Shown one piece after another: positions 1 to 7,762 of a stretch of DNA of 64,000 nucleotides. The translations under genes were made by a program, and so were the position numbers. The stretch's first letter is position 1. Each line of letters opens with the position of its first letter. The notes below the pieces were generated by a model, which saw only the letters and a program-made list of their open reading frames with translations, did not search any database and was not told where the DNA came from. The DNA lies in the NCBI RefSeq assembly GCF_004217495.1, contig NZ_SHLC01000001.1, positions 1,054,001-1,118,000 on the forward strand, given 5' to 3'. The stretch comes from Microterricola gilva (lineage in GTDB: Bacteria > Actinomycetota > Actinomycetes > Actinomycetales > Microbacteriaceae).

Positions 1-39
1 ATCCGCATCGACGACGGCCGTGTGAGCGTGCTGCGATGA
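1..39 (+). CDS. C-terminal end of an upstream gene, probably ABC transporter ATPase (partial)
   Basis: Only the last 12 codons (ending IRIDDGRVSVLR) of a reading frame entering from the left are visible. Its TGA stop overlaps the ATG of the next gene (ATGA), so the two are translationally coupled. The next gene is an FtsX/MacB-type permease, whose usual partner is a LolD/MacB-type ATPase, and those ATPases often end in a short D-G-R-V tail. The identity is therefore inferred from context only. Confidence 0.5.
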   Translation: MRIDDGRVSVLR

Positions 40-1340
40 CCGCCGGCTGGATCCGCGGCCGACTGGCATCCGTCTCAGAACGGTTCCGCCGCCGCGAGGG
101 GGCACCGAACCCGGTCAAACGCGCGGACCGCTTCACCGCCCAAGACCTGCTCGTCGAGGTGAGCCACGGCATCGGTGGGCACACGGGTCGGCTCGTGATG
201 ACGACGATGGGAACCGTGCTCGGCATCGCATCGCTCGTCGTGACGATCGGTTTCGCGCAGACGGCGGCCGGGCAGATCGCCAGGCAGTTCGACTCCGTGG
301 CCGCGACCCAGGTTCTGGTCACGCCGGGCACGACCGGCGCGATGTTCGGCAATTCCAAGCCGAAGACCGCGTTGCCGTGGGACGCCCCAGAGCGCGTCGA
401 GCGCCTCGTCGGTGTCGAACAGGCCGGCCTCGTCGGCGCCGTCGACGTTGCAGGGCAACGGATCACCTCGGTCCCGGTGAACGATCCGTCCGCGGCCCAG
501 ACAAGCGGGCCGGCTGTGCTCGCGGCATCGCCGGGTCTGCTCGATGCCGTGCGCGGCCGCATCGTCACCGGGCGGTTCTTCGACGCCGGCCACGATGAGC
601 GGGCCGACCGCGTCGTCGTGCTCGGCACGCGGGCGGCCGAGGAACTCGGTGTGAACCGCATCGACAGGCAACCGGCAATCTTCATCGGCGATCGCTCGTA
701 CACGGTGATCGGCATCGTCGACAAGATGCAGCGCCGCACCGACATGCTCGACGCCGTGATCATTCCCGCTGGCACGGCCCAGGCCGATTTCGGGTTGCGC
801 GCGGCCGAGGAACTGCACGTCCGAATCGCGGTCGGTGCCGGTGGCGTCGTCGGCAAGCAGGCGCCGATCGCCCTCGACCCGAACACTCCGGACAACTTCG
901 AGGTCGTCGCCCCGCAGACGGGATCCGAGCTGCAGGAGAGCGTGCAGGCCGACGTCAATGTCGTGTTCCTGATTCTCGGCCTGATCGCTCTCCTGGCCGG
1001 TGGTCTCGGCATCGCGAACGTCACGTTGCTCTCGGTGTCAGAACGTGTCGGCGAGATTGGCCTGCGCCGCGCTCTCGGTGCCACCCGGCGTGAGATCCGG
1101 GCCCAGTTCATGCTGGAATCGGTGGTGATCGGCCTGCTCGGCGGTCTGATCGGCGCGGCCCTCGGAGTCTTCGCGGTCGTCGGCGTCTCGCTCGTGCAGC
1201 AGTGGACGCCCATCATCGACCTGCCGATGGTCCTCGGCTGTGCGGTGCTCGGGGCCCTCGTCGGGCTGGCCGCCGGTGCGTACCCGGCGGCGAAGGCGAG
1301 CAGGATCGAGCCGATCTCGGCGCTGCGCCACGGCGTGTAG
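36..1340 (+). CDS. ABC transporter permease, MacB/FtsX type
   Basis: Membrane subunit of a MacB/FtsX-type ABC system, a family that exports peptides, antibiotics or lipids or works by mechanotransmission. It has 434 residues. A basic cytoplasmic N-terminus is followed by TM1 at about residues 52-73, a large extracytoplasmic MacB-core-like region (about 75-300), and then TM2 (about 308-330), TM3 and TM4. After TM2 comes the FtsX-family signature with SERVGEIGLRRALGATRREI, the coupling segment that contacts the ATPase. The ATG overlaps the stop of the preceding partial gene. A GC-rich hairpin with a short T run follows about 50 bp downstream. The substrate cannot be told from sequence. Confidence 0.9.
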   Translation: MTAGWIRGRLASVSERFRRREGAPNPVKRADRFTAQDLLVEVSHGIGGHTGRLVMTTMGTVLGIASLVVTIGFAQTAAGQIARQFDSVAATQVLVTPGTTGAMFGNSKPKTALPWDAPERVERLVGVEQAGLVGAVDVAGQRITSVPVNDPSAAQTSGPAVLAASPGLLDAVRGRIVTGRFFDAGHDERADRVVVLGTRAAEELGVNRIDRQPAIFIGDRSYTVIGIVDKMQRRTDMLDAVIIPAGTAQADFGLRAAEELHVRIAVGAGGVVGKQAPIALDPNTPDNFEVVAPQTGSELQESVQADVNVVFLILGLIALLAGGLGIANVTLLSVSERVGEIGLRRALGATRREIRAQFMLESVVIGLLGGLIGAALGVFAVVGVSLVQQWTPIIDLPMVLGCAVLGALVGLAAGAYPAAKASRIEPISALRHGV

Positions 1341-1389
1341 CTGCCCGACGGTGCCGAGGAGCACCCGTGCAGTCTGGCCCGCATTAACC

Positions 1390-1426
1390 GCGCGGGCCCG
1401 GTGAATACTCCGGGCCCGTGCAGTTT
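1390..1426 (+). terminator. Intrinsic terminator after the ABC permease
   Basis: A perfect 9-bp stem (CGGGCCCGG at 1393-1401 with CCGGGCCCG at 1410-1418) has an 8-nt loop, can be extended by three more pairs including one G-U, and is followed by AGTTTT. It lies between the + strand permease and the 3' end of the convergent mutY. Confidence 0.7.
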
Positions 1427-1471
1427 TCGCGGGCCCACGCCAGCCAGGCCGATTCCGTGGATGCGTGCTGG

Positions 1472-2365
1472 TTACTCGTGCGGCAGCGTGTAGCCGCCCT
1501 CGGCGGATGCCACGGCGAGCCCGTCGGCAATAAGGCCGCGCAGCGCACGCTCGCGCTGGGCGGCATCCGGCCACACCGTGTCGATCTCGGCTGCCGTCAC
1601 CGGCTTGTGCGCCGCGCGCAGCTCCTTCATGATGAGCCCGCGCACCTGGCGGTCCGAGCCCTCGAACTTCTTCTGCACGCTCTTGCGCGGGCCGAGGTAG
1701 GCGGGGGATCCTGCCGCGATCCAGGCGCACTGCTCGCGGATCGGGCAGTCGCCGCAGCGGGGCGTCCTGGCGACGCAGACCAGCGCGCCGAGTTCCATGA
1801 TTCCGGCGTTGAAGTCGCGCGCGTCGACGAGCCCCTCCGGCAGCAGCTCCTCCATCGCGGCGAGGTCGCGGGCCCGGCTGGGCGGTGCCGGCTCGGCCTG
1901 ACCCTGCACGGCACGCGCGATCACGCGCCTGGTGTTCGTGTCGACGACGGGATGCCGCAGGCCGTAGGCGAAGGCCGCAACCGCCCTCGCCGTGTAGTCG
2001 CCGACGCCGCTGAGGGCGAGCAGCTGGTCGACGTCGCTCGGCACCACGCCGCCGTGGCGCTCGGTGATCTCGACGGCCGCGGCGTGCAGCCAGAGTGCGC
2101 GGCGCGGGTAGCCGAGGCTGGACCAGGCGCGCAGAGCCTCGGCCGGGGGAGCGGCTGCCAGATCCGCCGGCGTCGGCCAGCGCTCCAGCCAGGCGTTCAG
2201 GTGCGGGATCACCCGGTTGACCGGGGTCTGCTGCAGCATGAACTCGCTCACCAGGGTGCCCCAGGCGCTGAAACCGGGCTCGCGCCACGGCAGGGTACGG
2301 CCGTTCTCGTGGAACCAGGCGACGATCGTCTCCGGTATGGCGGTTGCGGCGGCGGTGGTAGTCAT
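1472..2365 (-). CDS. mutY: A/G-specific adenine DNA glycosylase
   Basis: Base-excision repair enzyme that removes adenine mispaired with 8-oxoguanine. The 297 residues show the HhH-GPD fold: the catalytic glutamate lies in SEFMLQQTPV, the helix-hairpin-helix in LSGVGDYTARA and the catalytic aspartate in VVDTNTRRV. The [4Fe-4S] loop has the family spacing C-x6-C-x2-C-x5-C (CVARTPRCGDCPIREQC). The C-terminal Nudix-like 8-oxoG recognition domain of E. coli MutY is missing, as is usual for shorter actinobacterial forms. The ATG is fixed by a TACGCT -10 box exactly 7 nt upstream, implying a leaderless mRNA. The gene is divergent from the next one. Confidence 0.95.
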   Translation of the reverse strand: MTTTAAATAIPETIVAWFHENGRTLPWREPGFSAWGTLVSEFMLQQTPVNRVIPHLNAWLERWPTPADLAAAPPAEALRAWSSLGYPRRALWLHAAAVEITERHGGVVPSDVDQLLALSGVGDYTARAVAAFAYGLRHPVVDTNTRRVIARAVQGQAEPAPPSRARDLAAMEELLPEGLVDARDFNAGIMELGALVCVARTPRCGDCPIREQCAWIAAGSPAYLGPRKSVQKKFEGSDRQVRGLIMKELRAAHKPVTAAEIDTVWPDAAQRERALRGLIADGLAVASAEGGYTLPHE

Positions 2366-2436
2366 CCCTTCCAGCGTAGACGGGAGCGGCGGAGCCGGCA
2401 GGGCCGCCTGGTGTGCGCCCGGCGTAGGCTCGAGGC
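2366..2436. promoter_or_regulatory. Divergent leaderless promoters for mutY and the uridine-kinase-like gene
   Basis: On the minus strand TACGCT (2378-2373) lies 7 nt before the mutY ATG. On the plus strand TAGGCT (2425-2430) lies 6 nt before the ATG at 2437. This leaves no room for a Shine-Dalgarno leader, so both transcripts should start at or next to the start codon. No convincing -35 hexamers are visible. Confidence 0.65.
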
Positions 2437-3051
2437 ATGGAACTCGTCCTCACCCCCCGTGTTCGCTTCCTCCGCGGCCTCGCCGATGAGATCATGCACA
2501 ACTACGGCCGCGGGCGCACGATCGTCGCGATCGACGGCGCGCTGCAGAGCGGCAAGACGGCGTTCGGCGACGACCTCGCCGCGGTGCTGGAGGAGCGCAA
2601 ACACCCGGTGTTCCGGGCGAGCCTGGAATGGTTCCACCGCTCTCGCGATGAGCAGGCGAAGTTCGGCGAGGAAACCGCTGAGCGCTATTACCGCTACGGC
2701 TTCGACTACTCACTGCTGCGCCGGGTGTTGATCGAACCGTTTCGGATGGGCGGCAGCACCGGCTTCGTGACGAAGGCGTTCGACCCCAGGCGCGGCATCC
2801 AGGTGCTGCCGAAGTGGGAGACGGGCCCGATCGACGCGACGCTGATCATCGACGGCCGTTTCATCAACCGACCGGAGCTGCGCGGCCTCTGGAACTACAG
2901 CGTCTTCCTCGACAGCGCACCGGTCGATGGGCCGGACGGGGATGCCGACAGGCTCTACTTCGCCGAGGCCTCCCCGCGCACGCAGGCAACGGCGATCATC
3001 GACAACTCCGAGCCGGCGCTGCCCCGCCGCATCTTCGCCGACAGCTGCTGA
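2437..3051 (+). CDS. Uridine-kinase-like P-loop NTPase
   Basis: Predicted cytoplasmic P-loop nucleotide kinase of 204 residues. A Walker A motif GALQSGKT lies at about residues 32-39 after the strand TIVAIDG, and a second hydrophobic strand ATLIIDGRFINRP resembles the Walker B/substrate region of Udk-like proteins. The substrate is not established. Annotated relatives are called uridine kinase, but the protein lacks enough visible signature to be sure it phosphorylates uridine. It stands alone between mutY and a convergent reductase gene. The start is supported by a leaderless -10 box 6 nt upstream. Confidence 0.75.
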   Translation: MELVLTPRVRFLRGLADEIMHNYGRGRTIVAIDGALQSGKTAFGDDLAAVLEERKHPVFRASLEWFHRSRDEQAKFGEETAERYYRYGFDYSLLRRVLIEPFRMGGSTGFVTKAFDPRRGIQVLPKWETGPIDATLIIDGRFINRPELRGLWNYSVFLDSAPVDGPDGDADRLYFAEASPRTQATAIIDNSEPALPRRIFADSC

Positions 3052-3078
3052 GCACCACGGGCCAGCGGGCGCTGAGAC

Positions 3079-4116
3079 TCAGCCGAAGGCGTTGATGCGA
3101 CCGATGGCGTGCGCGGCGGAGAGGAACTCGCCGCTCTGCTCGACCTCGTGCACGAGCGCGGTGATCGCGGCGTTCACAGGTGTTGCGACCCCGGCGACCA
3201 GGCCGGCCCGCTCGACGGCACCGTTCAGGTAGTCGATCTCGGTGCGCTGCCCACGGCGGAGGCTTTGCTGGGTCGACCCAAGGTTCGGCACGTTGCCCAT
3301 CCGCCGCTTCATCGACAGCGGCAGCAGCTGGCCGAGCCACAGCGGCATGTGCGCGAACAGGCGGAGCCGCGCGTCGCTGAGCCGTTGCAGCGAACCGAAG
3401 CGCACGCCGCTGGCGATGCCGACCTGCACGGCCTCGCGCATGCTGCGGGTCAGCGCAATCCGGAGCCCGCGGTGGGCGACGACCTCCTGCACGGTGAGGC
3501 CCGTGATTGCCGGAAGGCCGTTGAGCATGTTGACGATGAGCTTGGTCCACTGCGCCCCGACGAAGTTGCTCTGGGCGATGACGGGCGCGGCCTCGGCGAG
3601 CACGCCCCGCCAGCGGAGCGTCTCGGCGTCGGCCGGCCCCGTTCCGCGCCCGAGGTAGCTCGGCGCCGCCGTCGTGACGCGCACCTCGCCCGGCGTCGTG
3701 TAGTTGGCCGCGATGATCACGAGCAGGCCGAAGCACTCCGAGTTCGGCAAGACGCGCTCTGCGGTCTGCACGCCGTCGAGGCCGTTCTGCACAACGATCA
3801 CCGGCACGCCGTCGAGCCCGCCGCCGCCGTCGAGCGCCGCGGCACCCTCAAGAGCTGCGGCGTTCTGCACCAGCGCCTCTTCGGCATCCTGCGCCTTCGT
3901 GCAGAGCAGCACCAGATCGGGGCGTGCGCTGAGGGTCTCGGATGCCGCGACGCGCGCGTTGGCCACGCCGAAGCCTCCGCTCAGGCGGATCCCGCGCTCC
4001 CGGATCGCGCTGAGCTGCGCCCCGCGCGCGGTCACCTCGACCTCGTGGCCGGCTCGGCTGAGCAGCGCGGCAAAGGTGCCGCCGAGGGCACCGGCCCCGA
4101 TCACCGCAATTCTCAT
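3079..4116 (-). CDS. panE: 2-dehydropantoate 2-reductase family protein
   Basis: NADPH-dependent ketopantoate reductase family (345 residues), which in its canonical role makes pantoate for pantothenate and CoA. The N-terminus MRIAVIGAGALGGTFAALLSRAG is the Rossmann dinucleotide-binding motif. The segment VQNGLDG and a helical C-terminal domain containing WTKLIVNMLNGL match the ApbA/PanE family, including the conserved Lys and Asn. The reading frame stays open far upstream, but the ATG at 4116 is chosen because the Rossmann motif starts there and a TACGCT -10 box lies 6 nt upstream. Several paralogues of this family are not PanE, so the exact substrate is uncertain. Confidence 0.85.
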   Translation of the reverse strand: MRIAVIGAGALGGTFAALLSRAGHEVEVTARGAQLSAIRERGIRLSGGFGVANARVAASETLSARPDLVLLCTKAQDAEEALVQNAAALEGAAALDGGGGLDGVPVIVVQNGLDGVQTAERVLPNSECFGLLVIIAANYTTPGEVRVTTAAPSYLGRGTGPADAETLRWRGVLAEAAPVIAQSNFVGAQWTKLIVNMLNGLPAITGLTVQEVVAHRGLRIALTRSMREAVQVGIASGVRFGSLQRLSDARLRLFAHMPLWLGQLLPLSMKRRMGNVPNLGSTQQSLRRGQRTEIDYLNGAVERAGLVAGVATPVNAAITALVHEVEQSGEFLSAAHAIGRINAFG

Positions 4117-4182
4117 GATTCGAGCGTAGAGGGTCGGCCGGCCGGGCACGGGGCCACACGAGCGCGATGTTAGCCTTGAGTC
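4117..4182. promoter_or_regulatory. Divergent leaderless promoters for the panE-like gene and truB
   Basis: Minus strand: TACGCT (4128-4123), 6 nt, ATG 4116. Plus strand: TAGCCT (4171-4176), 6 nt, GTG 4183. Both spacings leave the start codon at the expected transcription start, so both mRNAs are predicted leaderless. Confidence 0.65.
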
Positions 4183-5121
4183 GTGAGCAGCAGCGGCATC
4201 CTCCTTCTCGACAAGCCGCAGGGCTGGACCAGTCACGACGCCGTGGCCAGGACAAGGCGTCTCGCGGGAACCCGCAAGGTCGGCCACGCCGGCACCCTCG
4301 ATCCGATGGCCACCGGCCTGCTCGTCCTCGGGGTCGAGAGCTCGACCCGCCTGCTCACCTACGTCGTCGGACTCGACAAGGAATACCTGGCCACCATCCG
4401 CCTCGGTGCCGCGAGCACGACCGATGACGCAGAGGGCGAACTGATCGGCGCGGTGCCCGCGGCCCGCGCGGCCGACATCGACGAGGCGGCGATCGCGGCC
4501 GGCATCGAACGCCTCAGCGGCGACATCGAACAGGTGCCGAGCTCGATCAGCGCCATCAAGGTCGACGGCAAGCGCGCGTACGCGCTCGTGCGGGCAGGCG
4601 AAGAGGTGCAGCTGAAATCGCGCGCCGTCACCGTCTCCGAGTTCGAACTCCTCGGCAGCACCGTCGTCGACGGCTACCTCGACCTCGAGGTGCGGGTCGT
4701 CTGTTCCTCCGGCACCTACATCCGCGCCCTCGCCCGCGACCTCGGCGATGACCTCGGCGTCGGCGGCCACCTGACGGCACTCCGACGCACCCGGATCGGA
4801 CCGTTCTCCGTCGCGGATGCCGGCGAGCTCGACTCGATCGACGTAGCCACCGCCCTGATCCCACCCGCCGACGCCGCGGCCCGACTGTTCGAGCGGCTCG
4901 AGCTCAGCGAGCAGCAGGCCATCGACCTCGGCCACGGCAAGCGCATCGAGGTGGACGCGGCCCAGCGCGGCAGCACCCAGCCGATCACGACGCCGGGCGC
5001 GTTGCGCGCGGCGATCGCGCCGGACGGCCGCCTCGTCGGCCTCCTCGAGCTGCGCGGAGCCGACGGCAGCATCGGCAAGTCCGTCGTCAACTTCCCGAGC
5101 GATGTGGTGGCCGGCGCATGA
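4183..5121 (+). CDS. truB: tRNA pseudouridine(55) synthase
   Basis: Converts U55 of the T-psi-C loop of tRNA to pseudouridine. The 312 residues begin SSGILLLDKPQGWTSHDAV, and the catalytic motif VGHAGTLDPMATG carries the active-site Asp at residue 40. The conserved segments DKEYLATIRLG, SAIKVDGKRAYALVRAGE and VVCSSGTYIRALARDLG follow, with a small PUA-like C-terminal extension. The GTG start is set by the leaderless promoter just upstream. The stop overlaps the next gene by 4 nt (ATGA). truB, two membrane proteins and ribF run in one direction here, echoing the common truB-ribF pairing in bacteria. Confidence 0.97.
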   Translation: MSSSGILLLDKPQGWTSHDAVARTRRLAGTRKVGHAGTLDPMATGLLVLGVESSTRLLTYVVGLDKEYLATIRLGAASTTDDAEGELIGAVPAARAADIDEAAIAAGIERLSGDIEQVPSSISAIKVDGKRAYALVRAGEEVQLKSRAVTVSEFELLGSTVVDGYLDLEVRVVCSSGTYIRALARDLGDDLGVGGHLTALRRTRIGPFSVADAGELDSIDVATALIPPADAAARLFERLELSEQQAIDLGHGKRIEVDAAQRGSTQPITTPGALRAAIAPDGRLVGLLELRGADGSIGKSVVNFPSDVVAGA

Positions 5122-5486
5122 TCGAGTGGTTCACCTATCTGCAGATCGCCGTCGCCGTGATCGCCGGGCTGATCGCCATCGTGCGCGGCCTCGCAGGCAA
5201 GCCCCCGAGCGACCTCGTGCTCGGCGCGCTCGGCGTCGTCGAGCTCCTGCTCATCGTGCAGCTGGTGATCGCGATCGTCGCACCGCTGACCGGCAACGAG
5301 GCGTCTGGCAGCGTGCTCGAGTTCTACGTCTACCTGATCTCGGCGATGCTGCTGCCGATCGCGGCCGGCTTCTGGGCGCTGATCGAACGGAGTCGCTGGA
5401 GCACCGTCATCCTCGGTGTCGCCGCCCTCTCCGTTGCCGTGATGCTCTACCGGATGCTGCAGATCTGGACCGTGCAGGGTGTGTGA
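5118..5486 (+). CDS. Small membrane protein of unknown function
   Basis: 122 residues with about four hydrophobic segments (residues 5-22, 32-54, 66-87 and 97-117). There are no catalytic motifs. Translation is coupled to truB by an ATGA overlap. A conserved place between truB and ribF suggests only co-expression; no function is recognised. Confidence 0.75.
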   Translation: MIEWFTYLQIAVAVIAGLIAIVRGLAGKPPSDLVLGALGVVELLLIVQLVIAIVAPLTGNEASGSVLEFYVYLISAMLLPIAAGFWALIERSRWSTVILGVAALSVAVMLYRMLQIWTVQGV

Positions 5487-5502
5487 CGCGGGGCGCTCCC
5501 AC

Positions 5503-5525
5503 TCCTGCGATAATTGACGACTGTG
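5503..5525 (+). promoter_or_regulatory. Extended -10 promoter, leaderless start of the gene at 5523
   Basis: TGC-GATAAT at 5506-5514 is an extended -10 element. The GTG at 5523 lies 8 nt downstream, with no ribosome-binding site between. This favours 5523 over the in-frame TTG at 5514, which would overlap the -10 hexamer. It gives the ribF region its own promoter inside the truB transcript. Confidence 0.6.
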
Positions 5526-5969
5526 ACTGTTCAGCCCTCCTCCCGTCCCCGAGTCGGCCGCTCAAGCGGAGTCGGTCGACTTCTGATCACGGTCTACGCC
5601 ATTCTGGCGCTGGGCGCGACGGGGCGCTCGGTCGTGCAGATCATCGAACGCTTCGACACCGCGCCTCTGGCGTTCACCCTCTCGGCGATCGCGGCTCTGG
5701 TCTACATCGTCGCGACGATCGCCCTCATCGCGCCCGGCCCGGTGTGGAACAGGGTGGCGTGGATCGCGATCGGCTTCGAGGCCGTCGGAGTGATCGTCGT
5801 CGGCGCGCTGAGCATCGCGATGCCGGAGCTCTTCCCCGAGGCGACCGTGTGGTCGGTCTTCGGCATGGGCTACCTCTTCATTCCCCTTGTGCTGCCATGG
5901 CTCGGCCTGTGGTGGCTCGCCAGTGTGCGCGCGTCGGAACGCGCGGCCGCGACATCCGGGGCCGCATGA
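5523..5969 (+). CDS. Small integral membrane protein of unknown function
   Basis: 148 residues: a short polar N-terminus rich in Ser and Arg, then four predicted membrane helices (about 19-40, 50-72, 80-100 and 112-135). No recognised domain motif. The start is chosen as the GTG at 5523 because of the extended -10 promoter 8 nt upstream. An in-frame TTG at 5514 is the alternative. The stop overlaps the ribF start (ATGA), so it is probably co-translated with ribF; no functional link is evident. Confidence 0.7.
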   Translation: MTVQPSSRPRVGRSSGVGRLLITVYAILALGATGRSVVQIIERFDTAPLAFTLSAIAALVYIVATIALIAPGPVWNRVAWIAIGFEAVGVIVVGALSIAMPELFPEATVWSVFGMGYLFIPLVLPWLGLWWLASVRASERAAATSGAA

Positions 5970-6904
5970 TGCGGATCTTCTCCGGCGTCGAGCAGGTGCC
6001 AGCCGACTGGGCGCGCTCGGCGGTGAGCATCGGCAAGTTCGACGGTGTGCACGCCGGCCACCGCGCGTTGATCGACGCCATGCTGCGGGCGGCGGATGCC
6101 GAAACGCTCGCCTCGGTCGTCGTCACCTTCGACCGCAACCCGCTCGCCCTGCTCGCGCCGGACGACTGCCCGACGGCGCTCGTCAGCATCAGGCAGAAGC
6201 TCGACCTGCTGGCGGGGACAGGCGTCGACGCAACCCTCATGCTCAGCTTCGATGCGGCACTGGCCGCGCTGCCGGCCGAGGATTTCGTGCGCCTGATCCT
6301 CGTCGACACGCTGCACGCCGCACGCGTGCTCGTCGGCCATGACTTCCGCTTCGGGGCGCGGGGTGCAGGCAACGTCGAGCTGCTGCGCAGCATGGGCGCC
6401 GAGCTCGGCTTCGCCGTCGACGTCATCGACGATGTGCACCCGGACGGCGATCGGCGCATCTCCTCCACCTGGATCCGCGAGCTGCTCGACAGCGGCGACG
6501 TCGCCGGTGCCTCCCGCCTGCTCGGACACATCCCGACCGTGCGCGGCGAGGTCGTGCACGGGGCGGCACGCGGTCGCGAGCTCGGCTATCCGACCGCCAA
6601 CCTCGCTGCCGAGTCCGAGGGCCTCGTTCCCGCTGACGGCGTCTACGCCGGGTGGCTCGTCGACGACGGCGTGCGTTTCCCCGCCGCCATCTCCGTCGGC
6701 AACAACCCGACATTCGAGGGCGTTCCGCACAAGCAGGTCGAGGCCTACGTGATCGACGAAGACCTCGATCTCTACGGGCACTGCGTCGAGGTCGAGTTCG
6801 CTGAGCGCATCCGCGGCATGGTCGCGTTCACCGGCATCGAGCCGCTGATCGAGCAGATCGGCGACGACGTCGAGAAGGCGCGCGCACTCCTCGCCACCGC
6901 CTGA
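5966..6904 (+). CDS. ribF: Bifunctional riboflavin kinase / FAD synthetase
   Basis: Makes FMN from riboflavin and then FAD from FMN. The 312 residues have an N-terminal nucleotidyltransferase domain with SIGKFDGVHAGHRALI (the HxGH-type ATP site), HDFRFG and the ISSTWIRELL motif. The C-terminal riboflavin kinase domain contains RGRELGYPTANLA and the NNPTFEG segment. The reading frame is open far upstream through truB, but the true start is the ATGATG at 5966, overlapping the stop of the preceding membrane protein. Either of the two adjacent ATGs could be used. Confidence 0.96.
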   Translation: MMRIFSGVEQVPADWARSAVSIGKFDGVHAGHRALIDAMLRAADAETLASVVVTFDRNPLALLAPDDCPTALVSIRQKLDLLAGTGVDATLMLSFDAALAALPAEDFVRLILVDTLHAARVLVGHDFRFGARGAGNVELLRSMGAELGFAVDVIDDVHPDGDRRISSTWIRELLDSGDVAGASRLLGHIPTVRGEVVHGAARGRELGYPTANLAAESEGLVPADGVYAGWLVDDGVRFPAAISVGNNPTFEGVPHKQVEAYVIDEDLDLYGHCVEVEFAERIRGMVAFTGIEPLIEQIGDDVEKARALLATA

Positions 6905-6965
6905 GCCGCGGCCGGGCCGCGCGCCGCTCCGCCGTCGCCACCGCGCCATTCGGCCGCCCTGTTGT

Positions 6966-7049
6966 GTCAGTAACTCAGGCAGTCCGACAGCTCGCCCGCC
7001 AGACGGGGCGAATCCGGTCGCTGGGCCCCATCCTGCCTGAGTTACGGAC
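6966..7049. repeat. 84-bp element with 17-bp inverted ends
   Basis: GTCAGTAACTCAGGCAG at 6966-6982 is the inverse of CTGCCTGAGTTACGGAC at 7033-7049, with a single mismatch, around a 50-bp centre. It lies between the convergent 3' ends of ribF and the gene at 7092. It could be a tiny MITE-like element or a long-stem terminator. The rest of the 6905-7091 gap is GC-rich with nothing recognisable. Confidence 0.55.
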
Positions 7050-7091
7050 GCGATGTGCGCGGCCGTCCGCGCGCTCGGCCGGCCTGCGCGC

Positions 7092-7739
7092 TCAGGCGCC
7101 GGGGACGCTGTGCGCGCGCCCGAACAGGAACAGCAGGATCGACTCTGCGTCCGACTCCAGCGCCGGCCCGAAGCCGACGCTCCACTCGGCGTCGACGGCG
7201 CGCAAACGGTGGCCACGGGCCGCCGCCTTCACCGCGTACGGCGCGCGCTGAAGCTGGTAGAGCGCGACGGAGCCGGAGGCGATCGGGCTGAGCCCGAGCG
7301 CGATGCCCTGCGGGCTCGCGATGTCGAGCGCTGCGCAGACGGATGCCGCCAGCTCGGCGACGCGGGCGTGGCCGGGCGCCGCAGCCAGGGCACGCAGCTC
7401 GGCGACGGCTGTCTCGGGGGAGCGGGCAGGACTCGCCCGCACGCGGAGCTCCAGGGCGCGCGCTGCCCGCAGCGGCGTGCGCAGCAGCTGGCGGCGGAGG
7501 GCGGCGCGGCGGACGCCGGGCGGGGTCTGCAGGCGCCAGAGCAGCACAGTGGCCGTCTCGGCCATCGAGCAGCCGGGGCGGGCGCTCTGCGCGTGCCAGT
7601 CGGCGGCCGGCATCCGTTCGATGATGTCGGCCAGACGGGTGAGCACCGCGCTCAGCTCCGCGGAGCGATCGGCGCTGAGCTGGGACTCGTCGCCGCGCTC
7701 GCGCTGGCTCAGCGGAAGGTGCTTGGCGAGATCGCTCAT
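7092..7739 (-). CDS. Hypothetical helical protein, weakly MDMPI/DinB-like
   Basis: 215 residues, strongly helical and Ala/Arg-rich. The segment DWHAQSARPGCSMAETATVLLWRL vaguely resembles the W-x-pxC-x-W-H-L region of mycothiol-dependent maleylpyruvate isomerase/DinB-fold proteins, but the metal-binding histidines are not evident. The function is unknown. The start at 7739 (MSDLAKHL) is preferred over 7760 because TAGGCT lies 7 nt upstream, giving a leaderless mRNA. The longer start would lie upstream of the transcription start. It is divergent from the MFS gene. Confidence 0.6.
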   Translation of the reverse strand: MSDLAKHLPLSQRERGDESQLSADRSAELSAVLTRLADIIERMPAADWHAQSARPGCSMAETATVLLWRLQTPPGVRRAALRRQLLRTPLRAARALELRVRASPARSPETAVAELRALAAAPGHARVAELAASVCAALDIASPQGIALGLSPIASGSVALYQLQRAPYAVKAAARGHRLRAVDAEWSVGFGPALESDAESILLFLFGRAHSVPGA

Positions 7740-7762
7740 GCCAGCAAGCCTAGACTTCATAG
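7740..7762. promoter_or_regulatory. Overlapping divergent leaderless promoters
   Basis: The -10 boxes of two divergent genes share two base pairs. TAGGCT on the minus strand occupies 7752-7747 (7 nt before ATG 7739), and TAGACT on the plus strand occupies 7751-7756 (6 nt before GTG 7763). The start codons are only 23 bp apart, so RNA polymerase cannot occupy both promoters at once. Confidence 0.6.

Noticed and set aside
3079-4935. Longer form of the panE-like gene starting at 4935
   Set aside because: The extra N-terminal 270 codons lie antisense to truB and precede the Rossmann motif; a leaderless -10 box fixes the start at 4116.
5102-5965. Upstream extension of ribF through two other genes
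   Set aside because: The extension is a shadow of truB and of the two membrane-protein genes; the ribF fold begins at 5966.
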